Shown: positions 53,283 through 62,729, numbered from the stretch's first letter. The stretch: DNA of 64,000 bases from Streptomyces olindensis (GCA_000696115.1 JJOH01000020.1:62001-126000); one strand, 5' to 3'. Numbers and translations: made by a program. Notes: generated by a model not told the origin, from the letters alone.

Positions 53283-53351
53283 CCCTCACGAGCACCTCAG
53301 AGGGACAGCATCTGCGCAGGTCAACGCCATGGTGCCCGCCCGAGCGCCGTC

Positions 53352-53427
53352 GCTTCCCAAGCTGAGAGCGCGAGTTCGATTCTCGTCACCCGCTCCATGT
53401 GAAACCCCCAGGTCAGAGACCCGGGGG
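53352..53427 (+). repeat. Third attachment-site copy
   Basis: 76 bp are identical to 5229-5304 (tRNA-Gly 3' half plus terminator arm). Similarity continues with a few mismatches through the next 70 bp into the integrase 3' end. It therefore preserves an att-int junction of a second element related to the AICE. Confidence 0.9.
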
Positions 53428-53476
53428 ATTTTTGTTGTCCAGACCGGTGGGCCGGTCGCGCACCACAACCGCACCA

Positions 53477-53797
53477 TTAGCCTCCGGCAGCCCCCTCGCT
53501 GTGTTGCGCGGGCGAGTCCTTGTGGCGCTTCGCACGCTCGGTGCGCATCAGGTCGTCGAGCCCGGCGGCCACCTCTCGCTGCCGCTCCTCATCGGAGTGC
53601 TGATGGATCAGCGCCGCCTTCTCGGAGGACTGCCCGGCGCGCACCATCGTGTCGCGGAGGGTGGCGCCCGAACGGGTCGAAGGCCCGGACACCTGCATCG
53701 GACTCAGCATGAGACGCCAGCAGATACCGATCGCATCTGCGAGAACGTCGACCTGGGCGACGGTGGCGATACGCCGCTCGGCGGCGGACTCCTGACT
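53477..53797 (-). pseudogene. Integrase relic with internal deletion
   Basis: The C-terminal part (RSGATLRDTMVRAGQSSEKAALIHQHSDEERQREVAAGLDDL) closely matches the intact AICE integrase, but the nucleophile tyrosine of ALIYQH is His here. Just upstream is ESAAERRIATVAQVDVLADAIGICWRLM, which in the intact gene lies about 110 residues earlier. The central catalytic region and the N-terminus are deleted, so it is inactive. Confidence 0.88.
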
Positions 53798-53808
53798 CCC
53801 GCAATGAG

Positions 53809-53856
53809 ACCAGGGCCTGTCCGGGTGGCGGGGAGGAACACCGGACAGGCCCTGGT
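53809..53856 (-). terminator. Terminator of the alpha-glucoside operon
   Basis: Sixteen-base arms (53809-53824 with 53841-53856) pair perfectly, 15 bases beyond the alpha-glucosidase stop. Confidence 0.7.
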
Positions 53857-53870
53857 GGATTGGGGTGAGG

Positions 53871-55535
53871 TCAGCCCCGGTGCAGCCAGGCGGTGGTGTC
53901 CGGTGGCAGCAGGCCGTCACCGTCCATCGGCCCCGAGACGAGGAGGGGGCTGTGGCCGGTGGGGAGGGGGGCGGGCTGGTCGGACAGGTTCACCGCGCAC
54001 AGCAGCCCATTGCCCCGCTCGAAGAGCAGCGTGCCGTCCGGGCTGTCCAGCCAACGGAACTCCTCACCGCGCAGGCCGGGTTCGGTGCGGCGCAGGCGCA
54101 GGGCGGCGCGGTAGAGCTGGAGCATGGAGGCGGGGTCGGCCTGGTTGGCCTCGGCGGTGTACGACTTCCAGTCCTCGGGCTGGGGAAGCCAGGGCGCGGC
54201 GCCGGAGGTACTGAAGCCGAACGGCGGGGTGTCACCGGTCCACGGAAGGGGGACACGGCAGCCGTCGCGGCCGCGGAGGGTGTGGCCGGAGCGTTCCCAG
54301 ATGGGGTCCTGGAGGAGTTCCTCCGGGATGTCCTCGACCTCGTAGAGGCCCAACTCCTCACCCTGGTAGACATACGCACCTCCCGGCAGGGCCAGCATCA
54401 ACAGGGCCGCCGCCCGGGCGCGGCGGGTGCCGAGCACGAGGTCGGTGGGGATCGGCCGGTCCCGGAACAGGGCCTGGACGCCGGTGTCGGCGCGGCCGTA
54501 GCGGGTGACGTGGCGCGTCTCGTCGTGGTTGGACAGCACCCAAGTGGCGGGCGCGCCGACGGCGGCGAGGCTGGTGATGCTGCGGTCGATGACCTCCCGC
54601 AACGCACCCGCGTCCAGAGGGCACTTGAGGAAGTCGAAGTTGAAGGCCGTGTGGAGCTGGTCAGGGCGGAGGTACTCCGGCATGCGGCAGGGTCGTACGT
54701 GGGCCTCGGCGACGAAGACGCGGGGGTCGGGGTAGCTGTCCGCGATGGCGCGCCAGCTGCGGAAGATGTCGTGCAGTCCGTCGCGGTCCCAGTGCGGGTG
54801 GTCCTGCTGGCCCTCGCCCGTGAGGACGGAGAACTCGGTCAGCCCGAGGTCGGGCAGCGCCGGGTCCTTGACCATGCCGTGAGCCACGTCGATGCGGAAG
54901 CCGTCGACGCCCAGGTCGAACCAGAAACGCAGGATCGACTCGAACTCGGCACGGACCTCGGGGTTGTCCCAGTTGAGGTCGGGCTGTTCGGGGGCGAAGA
55001 GGTGCAGGTACCACTGGCCGTCGGGCGTGCGGGTCCAGGTGGGGCCGCCGAAGGCCGCGTGCCAGTCGTTGGGGGGCAGGGAGCCGTCCTTGCCCTTGCC
55101 GTCGCGGAAGATGAAGCGGTTCCGTTCCGGTGAGCCGGGGCCGGCCGCCAACGCCTGCTGGAACCAGGCGTGCTGGTCGGAGGTGTGGTTGGGGACGATG
55201 TCGAGGATCACGCGCAGGCCCAGCTCGTGGGCCTCCATGATCAGTTGCTTGGCCTCGTCCAGCGTGCCGTAGGCGGGATGGATGTCGCGGTAGTCGGAGA
55301 CGTCGTAGCCGCCGTCGGCCAGCGGGGACGGGTACCAGGGGTTGATCCAGATCGCGTCGACACCGAGGTAGGCCAGGTACTGCAGGCGGGAGCGGAGGCC
55401 GGCGATGTCGCCGGTTCCGTCGCCGTCGCCGTCGGCGAAACTGCGTATGTAGACCTGGTAGATGGCGGCCCTGCGCCACCAGTCGGCATCGGCTGCGGCT
55501 TCGGCGGGCATCGCGGTGGGGGTCGGGTTGCTCAT
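53871..55535 (-). CDS. GH13 alpha-glucosidase (AglA type)
   Basis: The protein has 554 residues. Family GH13 motifs are in order: DIVPNHTSDQH (region I), GFRIDVAHGM with the nucleophile Asp (region II), VAEAHV with the acid Glu (region III) and VLSNHDETRHV (region IV). YQVYIRSFADGDGDGTGDIAGL at the start is typical of oligo-1,6/alpha-glucosidases. No signal peptide is seen, so it hydrolyses imported alpha-glucosides in the cytoplasm. It is the last gene of the ABC importer operon. Confidence 0.93.
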   Translation of the reverse strand: MSNPTPTAMPAEAAADADWWRRAAIYQVYIRSFADGDGDGTGDIAGLRSRLQYLAYLGVDAIWINPWYPSPLADGGYDVSDYRDIHPAYGTLDEAKQLIMEAHELGLRVILDIVPNHTSDQHAWFQQALAAGPGSPERNRFIFRDGKGKDGSLPPNDWHAAFGGPTWTRTPDGQWYLHLFAPEQPDLNWDNPEVRAEFESILRFWFDLGVDGFRIDVAHGMVKDPALPDLGLTEFSVLTGEGQQDHPHWDRDGLHDIFRSWRAIADSYPDPRVFVAEAHVRPCRMPEYLRPDQLHTAFNFDFLKCPLDAGALREVIDRSITSLAAVGAPATWVLSNHDETRHVTRYGRADTGVQALFRDRPIPTDLVLGTRRARAAALLMLALPGGAYVYQGEELGLYEVEDIPEELLQDPIWERSGHTLRGRDGCRVPLPWTGDTPPFGFSTSGAAPWLPQPEDWKSYTAEANQADPASMLQLYRAALRLRRTEPGLRGEEFRWLDSPDGTLLFERGNGLLCAVNLSDQPAPLPTGHSPLLVSGPMDGDGLLPPDTTAWLHRG

Positions 55536-55580
55536 GGGTGCTCGGTCCTGACTGTCTGAAGATGAAAGTGGGGGTGGTGG

Positions 55581-56423
55581 TCAGCCCTTGACCGAGCCCT
55601 GGAGCAGCGCCTTGACGAAGTGGCGTTGCAGGACAAGGAACACGAGGATCGTGGGGGCCATGATGAGAAGGGCACCGGCGTTCAGCAGGACCTGGTCGGT
55701 GCTGTATTTGGTGGTGAACGCCTGGAGCGCGCCTGCCATGGTGCGCTTGTTCGGGTCGTCGATGAGCACCAGGGCGAGCAGGAACTGGTTCCAGGTGGAC
55801 AGGAACATCAGCAGGGCGAGAGAGGCGATCGCAGGGCGGGCGAGCGGCAGGTGGATGTGGAACAGCGCGCGCCAGGGGCCGGCGCCGTCCATGCCCGCCG
55901 CCTCGGACAGCTCCTTCGGTACGCCCACGAAGTGCGCCCGCATCCAGAACACCGCGAACGGCATGTTCATCCCGATGAGCGGGAGGATCAGCGCCCACTG
56001 GGTGCCCAACAGGCCCATGGACCTGGTCTGTTCGTAGAGCGGGACGATCACGATCTCGTACGGCAGGGTCAGCGTCAGGACGAGGACCGTGTAGAAGACG
56101 CCGCCCAGCGGGATCTCCAGTACGGCGATCGCGTACGCGGCCATCGTCGCGATCAGGACCGCGACAGGGACGACGCCGAGCACGATGAGCGTGCTGGACT
56201 TGAGCAGTGTCGTGATGTTGGCGACGTTCCAGGCGTCGACGAAGTTGTGCCAGTGCGGGTCGGACGGCCAGCTCAGTCCTGAGGGGAACGTGCCCTGGGG
56301 GGCGAGGGCCGCGCTGACCATGCTCAGGAGCGGTACGACGGAGTAGAGCGCGGCGGCGGTGATGAGGATGAGTCCGGGAGCGCGACGGCGAAGTGCGCGT
56401 GCGGTCTGCGTGCGTTCGGGCAT
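55581..56423 (-). CDS. Sugar ABC importer permease (MalG type)
   Basis: The protein has 280 residues and six membrane helices. The EAA loop is KELSEAAGMDGAGPWRALFHIHLPLARPAIAS, with the conserved EAA-x(3)-G spacing for contact with the ATPase. It forms a heterodimer with the upstream MalF-type permease. No ATPase gene is in the operon; a shared MsiK-type ATPase, common in Streptomyces, is presumed. Confidence 0.9.
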   Translation of the reverse strand: MPERTQTARALRRRAPGLILITAAALYSVVPLLSMVSAALAPQGTFPSGLSWPSDPHWHNFVDAWNVANITTLLKSSTLIVLGVVPVAVLIATMAAYAIAVLEIPLGGVFYTVLVLTLTLPYEIVIVPLYEQTRSMGLLGTQWALILPLIGMNMPFAVFWMRAHFVGVPKELSEAAGMDGAGPWRALFHIHLPLARPAIASLALLMFLSTWNQFLLALVLIDDPNKRTMAGALQAFTTKYSTDQVLLNAGALLIMAPTILVFLVLQRHFVKALLQGSVKG

Positions 56424-56427
56424 CGGA

Positions 56428-57345
56428 CTACTTCTCCCGGAACAGGCGCTGGAGCGGGACGACGACGGCGATCACGACCAGGGCGAGGACGACGGCGAGC
56501 GCGGAGGCCGCGCCGAGGCGAGCGTCGTTGAAGGCCAGGTTGTAGACGGCGACACCGGGGACCATGGTCTGGGTGCCGGGGCCGCCCTGGGTGGAGAGGT
56601 AGACGACGTCGAAGCTGGCGAGCGCGGCGATGATCGTGATGGTGACGCAGACGCCGATCTCGTTGCGCAGACCGGGCAGGGTGACCGCCAGGAACTGGCG
56701 GATGGGGCCTGCGCCGTCGATGCGCGCCGCCTCGTACAGGCTGTTGTCGATCTTTCCGATGCCCGCCAGGAGCAGCATCGTGCACAGTCCGGTGGAGAGC
56801 CAGGTGCCGATGAAGCCGACCGCGGTCAGGGCCCAGGTGAAGTCCGCCAGCCAGGGGCGGGCGATGTCGTCGAGGCCGATGGCGCGCAGGAGTTGGTTGA
56901 CCACGCCGTTGTCGGAATACATCCACGTCCAGGCGACACCGGCGGCGGCCCCGGGGATGATCTGCGGCAGGAAGAGCAGCGTGCGGGCCAGTGCTCCGGT
57001 GAAGCGGCCTTGCAGTTGCCGTAGTACGGAGGCGGTGATCAGGGCGATCGTCACCGGCAGGATGGTGAAGAACAGGATCAGGTAGAAGGCGTGCAGCAGG
57101 GAGGAGAACTGCTCGTTGTCCGTGAAGACCTGGGTGTAGTTCTTCAGGCCCACCCAGGTGGAGGCGCCGACGCCGTCCCAGTCGTAGAAGGAGTACTGGA
57201 CCGACAGCAGGACCGGGTAGAAGTTGAAGACGCCGTAGAAGGCGAGGGCGGGGAGGGCGAAGAGCCAGCCGGCCCACCGCCGGGCCCGGAGCCGGTGGCG
57301 GCTGCGGGTGGCGGTGGCACCGGCGGGCGACTTGATGGATCGCAT
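56428..57345 (-). CDS. Sugar ABC importer permease (MalF type)
   Basis: The protein is 305 residues from the ATG at 57345, just five bases after the binding-protein stop. It has six membrane helices and an EAA loop YEAARIDGAGPIRQFLAVTLPGLRNEI. Its stop is four bases from the MalG-type start, indicating coupling. Confidence 0.9.
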   Translation of the reverse strand: MRSIKSPAGATATRSRHRLRARRWAGWLFALPALAFYGVFNFYPVLLSVQYSFYDWDGVGASTWVGLKNYTQVFTDNEQFSSLLHAFYLILFFTILPVTIALITASVLRQLQGRFTGALARTLLFLPQIIPGAAAGVAWTWMYSDNGVVNQLLRAIGLDDIARPWLADFTWALTAVGFIGTWLSTGLCTMLLLAGIGKIDNSLYEAARIDGAGPIRQFLAVTLPGLRNEIGVCVTITIIAALASFDVVYLSTQGGPGTQTMVPGVAVYNLAFNDARLGAASALAVVLALVVIAVVVPLQRLFREK

Positions 57346-57350
57346 ACTGC

Positions 57351-58742
57351 TCAGCTGCTCTTCAGCGCGCCGGCGTAGGTGGTCTGGAGGGTCTCGACCA
57401 TCGCGGCGGGCTCGACCTTGCCGGAGACCAGCAGCTGGAGCTGCTGGGTCAGCTTGGTGTTGAGGGCCGGGGCGGCGTTCTGGAGCCAGCTGTCGAAGCC
57501 GTTGTCGGCGGCGATCGCGGCGTAACCGGCCTGGATCTGCTCGGTCAGCGTGCCGGACAGCGACGGCTTGCCCGGGGCGGCTGTGCCGGAGGTCAGGGCG
57601 GCGTAGCCGTTGTCGACGGCGACCTTCGCGGCCTCGGGGGTGGTGAGGAAGTCCAGGAACAGCGCGGCGGCGTCCTTGTTCTTGGAGCGGGCGGCGATGG
57701 AGAAGGCGAGGGTGTTGCTGGTCATGCCCGCGTACGGGCCGTCCTCTGTGGCCGGCGGCATCGGGAAGACGCCGTACTTGCCCTTGAAGTTCTTGTCGAG
57801 GGTCTGCGTGATCCAGCTGCCCTGGAAGAAGAACAGGCCCTTGCCGCCGGTGAACTGCCCGTACGACGCCTCCTGGTTGAGGGCGTTGACGTCGGAGGCG
57901 AAGTAACCGGCCTTGATCCACTTGTGGAGCGTCTCCGTGGCCTTGACCGCCTCCGGGGTGTCCAGGTTTGCGCCCGGCTGGTGGTACACGATGTCACTGA
58001 GCTTCTCGGCGCCCATGTAGTCGCCCAGCAGCAGGTTGTAGAGGTGGCCGATCAGGCCGTCCTGGTTGGAGGCGACGATCGGGGTGATCCCGGACTTCTT
58101 CGCCTTGGCCATGACGGCTTCGAGGTCCGAGATGGAGCCGGGCACCTTCTTCATGCCGACCTTTGCGGCCAGCTCCTTGTTGTAGAAGACGCCGACCAGC
58201 GGGCCCGCGGACCCGCCCGCCTGATACAGCGGACCGCCGCCGACCGCACCGTTCGACACCCGTCCGGGCGCCAGCGCCGAGGCGGGGACCTTCGAGCTCC
58301 AGCCGTACGCCTTGTCGTAGGCGTCGAGGTTGGTGAGCAGGTTGTCCTTGACGCCGCCGAGGAGGTCGTAGGGCTGGACGAGGTCGGGCGTGGAGTCGGA
58401 GGCCAGCAGCCTCGGCAGGACGGTGTTGTAGTTGTTGTCCGCCTCCACCCGCAGCTTCACCTTGATCTTCGGGTACTTGGCCATGAAGGCGTCCGCCAGT
58501 CCCTGCTCGTACGTCTGCAGGCCGGCCGCGGAGAACAGGGTCAACTCCGCGGGGGTGTCGGCGACGGCGGTGTTGACGGCGGTCGGCGTCGGATTCGCCG
58601 CCGCGCCGGAGTCCGAGCCGGAGCCGGGAGCGCTGCACGCGGCCAGCGTCACCAGCGCGGACACCGCGGCGACGGACGCCAGCGGGGCACGCAGGCGTCG
58701 GCCGGCGATTGTGACGGGGGAGGTGGGGTGCTGCTCGGGCAT
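57351..58742 (-). CDS. Extracellular sugar-binding lipoprotein of the ABC importer
   Basis: The protein is 463 residues from the ATG at 58742 (GAGGAGG nearby). The signal peptide ends in the lipobox LAACSAP (Cys near residue 36), so it is membrane anchored. The family 1 solute-binding fold shows AFMAKYPKIKVKLRVEADNNYNTVLPRLLA and GKGLFFFQGSWI. It captures alpha-glucosides for the permeases. Its promoter has two GGAAGCGTTTCC operators for the divergent LacI regulator. Confidence 0.9.
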   Translation of the reverse strand: MPEQHPTSPVTIAGRRLRAPLASVAAVSALVTLAACSAPGSGSDSGAAANPTPTAVNTAVADTPAELTLFSAAGLQTYEQGLADAFMAKYPKIKVKLRVEADNNYNTVLPRLLASDSTPDLVQPYDLLGGVKDNLLTNLDAYDKAYGWSSKVPASALAPGRVSNGAVGGGPLYQAGGSAGPLVGVFYNKELAAKVGMKKVPGSISDLEAVMAKAKKSGITPIVASNQDGLIGHLYNLLLGDYMGAEKLSDIVYHQPGANLDTPEAVKATETLHKWIKAGYFASDVNALNQEASYGQFTGGKGLFFFQGSWITQTLDKNFKGKYGVFPMPPATEDGPYAGMTSNTLAFSIAARSKNKDAAALFLDFLTTPEAAKVAVDNGYAALTSGTAAPGKPSLSGTLTEQIQAGYAAIAADNGFDSWLQNAAPALNTKLTQQLQLLVSGKVEPAAMVETLQTTYAGALKSS

Positions 58743-58844
58743 GATGCCTCCTCGCATCCATGCGGCTGCCGATCCAGGGCACGGTCGGCAGACAGAGGTC
58801 GGCGAGCTTCCCGACCGGGCCACAGGGGGTGCGAAGGTCGTTTC

Positions 58845-58856
58845 GGAAGCGTTTCC
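58845..58856. promoter_or_regulatory. LacI-type operator 1
   Basis: GGAAGCGTTTCC, near-palindromic, about 100 bp upstream of the sugar-binding-protein start codon. An identical copy lies at 58999-59010. Confidence 0.7.
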
Positions 58857-58998
58857 GTTCCGGAAAGAGTGAGGCGGCCGAGCAAGCCTGTCAAGTAACG
58901 AAGCCGCAACTTACATTTGACGTGCTGAAACGATCAGACAGCCGGTCAGGTCAGCGATCATCATCACCGAGAAACTCGGAAGCCATTCCGAAGATTCC

Positions 58999-59010
58999 GG
59001 AAGCGTTTCC
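58999..59010. promoter_or_regulatory. LacI-type operator 2
   Basis: GGAAGCGTTTCC, identical to operator 1, 33 bp upstream of the LacI regulator start, consistent with autoregulation. Confidence 0.7.
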
Positions 59011-59042
59011 AATCCGCTCGGCTGGTGGGTTAGCCTTCCGGC

Positions 59043-60062
59043 ATGGCGCAGAGCTCCCAGAAGATCAACATGGCCGACGTGGCCCGTGCCGCCGGCGTCT
59101 CGATGGCCACCGCCTCACGCGCGCTCAACAACGACTACGGCGTCTCGGAAGCCACCCGCCGCCGCGTCCTCGCGGTCGCCGAGGAGCTCTCCTACGTCGT
59201 CTCCCCCGAGGCGTCCCGCCTGGCCGGCGGCGCCACCGGCCGGGTCGCGGTGGTCGTACCGCACATCTCCCGCTGGTTCTTCGCGGCGCTGCTGGAGGGG
59301 CTGGAGTCGGTACTGCGCGCGGCCGACCTGGACGTGCTGCTCTACCACGTCGACGGCATCGAGGACCGCCACGACTTCTTCCACCGCCTGCCCGCCCGCC
59401 GCAAGGTCGACGCCGTGGTGGTCCTGGCCTTCCCGGTCGGTGAGGAGGAGCAGCGCCGCCTGGAGCTGATGGGCGTCACGATCATCGCCGCGGGCGGCCA
59501 GCACGCGCCCTACCCGAACGTGTCCATCGACGACGAGATCGCCGGCCGGCAGGCCATGGACCATTTGCTCTTCCTGGGCCACCGCCGCATCGCGATGATC
59601 GCGGCAGTCGACCCGGACCAGCCGGACGAGGTGCAGCCGTCGGGCCGCTCGAACGCGTACTACGCCGCTCTGCGCGACGCCGGCATCCCGGTCGACGAGC
59701 GGCTCGTCGTCACCGTCGACTGGGGCGGCGACCAGGGCGCCGACGCCATGGCCAAACTCCTCAGCCAGCCCGAGCCGCCCACCGCCGTATACGCCCACTC
59801 CGACGAGGTCGCCCTCGGTGCCATCCGCACACTCCGCCGCGCCGGACTGCGCGTCCCCGACGACATCTCCGTCATCGGCATCGACGACCACCCGGTCGCC
59901 GAGCTGACCGACCTGACCACGGTGCGGCAACCGGTACGAGAGCAGGGAGAACGTGCCGGGCGGATGCTCCTCGACATCCTGCGCGGCGAGGAGACCGAAC
60001 ACGACGTCGTCGTACCGACACAGCTGGTGATCAGGGGTAGCACGGCGCCACCGCGCGGGTAA
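59043..60062 (+). CDS. LacI-family repressor of the alpha-glucoside operon
   Basis: The protein has 339 residues. HTH and hinge: INMADVARAAGVSMATASRALNNDYGVSEATRRRVLAVAEELSYVV. The rest is a periplasmic-binding-protein-like effector domain (VVVPHISRWFFAALLEGLES...VIGIDDHPVAELTDLTTVRQP). It is divergent from the importer operon, with two identical operators between. It should respond to an alpha-glucoside or its phosphate-free product. Confidence 0.93.
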   Translation: MAQSSQKINMADVARAAGVSMATASRALNNDYGVSEATRRRVLAVAEELSYVVSPEASRLAGGATGRVAVVVPHISRWFFAALLEGLESVLRAADLDVLLYHVDGIEDRHDFFHRLPARRKVDAVVVLAFPVGEEEQRRLELMGVTIIAAGGQHAPYPNVSIDDEIAGRQAMDHLLFLGHRRIAMIAAVDPDQPDEVQPSGRSNAYYAALRDAGIPVDERLVVTVDWGGDQGADAMAKLLSQPEPPTAVYAHSDEVALGAIRTLRRAGLRVPDDISVIGIDDHPVAELTDLTTVRQPVREQGERAGRMLLDILRGEETEHDVVVPTQLVIRGSTAPPRG

Positions 60063-60366
60063 CCGTGTCCGCCCGTCGGCGCAGATTCCGTACGTGGGGC
60101 GCCAGGCGCCAGCGGCGTACCTCGAAACATGGCGACGCGGCGAGCGGCATCCTGAGGCATGGCGACTGAGTGGAGGTCATGGAGTCCGGACTGGCGCAGG
60201 CTGGACTGCCTTGCCGGATGCGGGGAGTTGGTCAAGCGAGCCCGCCACTCGTGGGTCGAGATAGGCGGCACGCGCTCGGGTAGTTGGTTGATCGGAACGC
60301 GCGTCGACGCGCACAGGTCCTGTCTTACAACCGCTGTGGCGCTTCTCCGCACTGGCAGAGCCCAAG
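60063..60366. other. Region after the LacI gene, no gene recognised
   Basis: 304 bp. No convincing frame. It may hold debris related to the truncated gene that follows. Confidence 0.35.
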
Positions 60367-60600
60367 TTGCCGGCTCCGCCTGGCCACTGCCCCTTCTGCT
60401 TGGATCCACAGGGGCAGCCCACGGACGAGGACATCTACCCGAAGTGGCTCGTACGCGAGATGAAGCGACACGGCATTCGGAGCACGGACCCGCAGCGGCG
60501 GCGTATCAACTGGCCGACGACACCTGCCAGCACTGCAACCACACGTGGATGTCGGCCCTGGAGAACGACGTCATGCCATCCACAGCATGGCCTGTGTGGT
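60367..60600 (+). pseudogene. Truncated, frameshifted CxxC/HNH-like protein fragment
   Basis: The frame GHCPFCLDPQGQPTDEDIYPKWLVREMKRHG and, in another frame, DDTCQHCNHTWMSALENDV are parts of one actinobacterial protein with two CxxC pairs of HNH-endonuclease type. A frameshift separates them and the C-terminus is lost. Confidence 0.5.
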
Positions 60601-60852
60601 GACACCCAGCAGGGTGGCGTCGAGATCGATGTCGAAGAAGAGTGCGCCGCCGGCCCGCAGGTCGGCCAGCCGGCGGGCCGCTGTGGCGGACGACCAGCCG
60701 GTCGCCGCGGCGAGGTCGGTGAGGCCAGCCCGGCCGTCGCGCCGGAGGGCGGCGAGCAGGCCGGCGTCGGCCGGGGTGAGGGCCTGCTGCGCGGGACGGG
60801 CGGGCGCGATGGCGGGACCCTTCGGCCGCATCTCACCCGCATCACCCCACAT
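60571..60852 (-). pseudogene. Truncated Lrp/AsnC-type regulator
   Basis: LTPADAGLLAALRRDGRAGLTDLAAATGWSSATAARRLADLRAGGALFFDIDLDATLLG is the HTH and first strand of an Lrp/AsnC regulator. The chain stops after about 93 residues and lacks the RAM ligand domain. Its stop lies against the preceding fragment. Confidence 0.55.
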
Positions 60853-60929
60853 CCGTACGACAGCACAACAGCCGCACGAACGAGCATTCCGCGCCCATCG
60901 TCACCCCGCACGGAATTGGGGCAGCTGAG

Positions 60930-61058
60930 TCAGCGCCGAATCCGAAGAGGGTTCGCGGCGGCCAGGGATCCGTGCACGGGTTGGAGGTAGTGCAGGAACG
61001 CCTGGTGCGTCATGCCCGGCTTGTGACGGATGGCGGCGATCAGGGTCGGCGTCGGCAT
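60930..61058 (-). pseudogene. N-terminal fragment of an EthD-domain protein
   Basis: The frame MPTPTLIAAIRHKPGMTHQAFLHYLQPVHGSLAAANPLRIRR opens like small EthD-domain (dimeric alpha-beta barrel) proteins and then stops at 42 residues; the family is usually about 100 residues or longer. Confidence 0.5.
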
Positions 61059-61162
61059 CCTTCGTTTCTCCGGTGGAACGAGTGGCGATCGGCATCGCGG
61101 GGATATCCGCGATGCCGATCTCGACGGGTGTGTGGTTCTCGTGGTGGACCGGCACCGCGTGG

Positions 61163-62446
61163 TCAGCCCGCCGTCTGCTGGATCGGGTCCGGGGCGGCCG
61201 TCCGGCGGCGCCGGGCGGCGAGGCCGAGTGCGGCGGTGGCGACGGCCCCGGCGAGGGCGAGTACGCCCAGGGCGTTCGCCAGGGTGCCGACGGCGGAGGC
61301 GAGCGCGAGGACCACGAGCGGGCAGATGAACTGGCCGAGGAAGAAGAAGCCCGTCCACAGACCGGTGCCGCGGCCGCGGTCGGCGTAGTGGAGCTTGGAC
61401 ATGGCGAGGGTGAGCAGGCTCGGCAGCATGATGCCGCTGCCGAGGCAGTTGATCACCGCGCCGGCGGTCAGTACGACGGGGTTGGGGGCGAGCCAGATCA
61501 CCGCGAAGCCGACGGCGCACAGGCCGAAGGCGGTGGGCAGCCAGGCTTGCGGGCTGCGGCCGGCCTTGGCGAAGACCACGGCGCCGATCACGACCGCGGC
61601 ACTGGAGCCGGCGGTGGCCAGTCCGATCACGCCGGGGTTGCTCACGCCCATGTCGTTCAGGAGGAATGCCATCTCCACCTGGACGGTGTAGAAGAGGACG
61701 GCTCCGAAGAGGGTCAGCGCGCAGGTGCCGGCCAGCGGACGCCAGGGGAAGGGCCGCTTGGCCATCGGTTCCGAGGCGGTGAGGGAGGGCTCGTCCGCGT
61801 GGTCGGCCGGTCGGGGCCGCGGCAGGAAGGCGGCCATGGCCGGGGCGAGCAGCAGGCTCACCGCGTAGGCCCAGAACGGTGCGCGCCAGCCGGCCGATCC
61901 GGCCGCGCCGCCCAGCACGAAGAAGGCCGTCGCGGAGATCGAGGCGCACATCGTCTGCATCGCGAGGTAGCGATCGCGTTGCCGGCCGGAGTAGTAGTCG
62001 CCGATCAGCGTGGTGCTGCAGGTCATGATGGCGGCTTCGGCGACACCGACGAGGGCGCGACTGGCGACGATGGCGCCAAGGGAGTCCAGCCACAGGGGGG
62101 CGGTGCCGAGGATCGCGTACAGCACGGTCGAGACGACGAGCAGGCGTTTGCGGCCGAGCCGGTCGACGATGACGCCGGCGAAGGGGGCCAGCAGCGCCAG
62201 GGAGAGGGCGGGGATGGTAAGGGCCATGGGGACGAGCGCGTCGACGCCCGGCACGTCGGCGAAGTGGGACTGCATCTGCGGCAGGACGGGGGCGATGAGT
62301 ACGGCGCCCAGGATGGGCAGGCAGCTGCCGGCCATCAGCAGCATGAGGCGAAGCCGGTGGCCGGGGCCGGACACGGCCTGCTCGGTCGGGGTGTCCTTGA
62401 CGGCTGTGGGCGTCGGGGACGGGAGCGGGGGCACGGGTGCAGGCAT
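61163..62446 (-). CDS. MFS transporter (DHA1-like, 12 helices)
   Basis: The protein has 427 residues. Motif A-like DRLGRKRLLVVSTVLYAI lies between helices 2 and 3. Twelve hydrophobic segments span residues 35-415. It probably exports a small molecule. The LysR gene lies upstream on the same strand. Confidence 0.87.
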   Translation of the reverse strand: MPAPVPPLPSPTPTAVKDTPTEQAVSGPGHRLRLMLLMAGSCLPILGAVLIAPVLPQMQSHFADVPGVDALVPMALTIPALSLALLAPFAGVIVDRLGRKRLLVVSTVLYAILGTAPLWLDSLGAIVASRALVGVAEAAIMTCSTTLIGDYYSGRQRDRYLAMQTMCASISATAFFVLGGAAGSAGWRAPFWAYAVSLLLAPAMAAFLPRPRPADHADEPSLTASEPMAKRPFPWRPLAGTCALTLFGAVLFYTVQVEMAFLLNDMGVSNPGVIGLATAGSSAAVVIGAVVFAKAGRSPQAWLPTAFGLCAVGFAVIWLAPNPVVLTAGAVINCLGSGIMLPSLLTLAMSKLHYADRGRGTGLWTGFFFLGQFICPLVVLALASAVGTLANALGVLALAGAVATAALGLAARRRRTAAPDPIQQTAG

Positions 62447-62729
62447 GCGGGAACTCCACGTGGCGGGTCGGGAGGGGGACGGGATGGTGCGGCCGTCGTG
62501 GTCGGGCCGCCCGGTATCTGTGGGGAGCGGGGGGCCGATGACTGCCGGGCGTCGCGGCGGGCCGGCTCGCCGGGCGCCTGTCCGGTCCCGGCAGCGGAGG
62601 ATGGTGTGGCTCCGGCGCCGGGTGGAGACGACTATGGGCCAACGGACAGGTCCTGCCTAGCCCTCATCCGATCGATATCGAAGATGTGGATCATCCAGAC
62701 CTTGGATGCCAGGCACCTGCACGGGCCCG

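Noticed and set aside
22449..53351. A second complete integrative element
   Set aside because: No integrase, excisionase, replication or transfer gene is found in this segment, so only a decayed or cis-mobilisable segment is claimed.
53352..53427. Third tRNA-Gly gene
   Set aside because: Same reason: the 5' half of the tRNA is absent.
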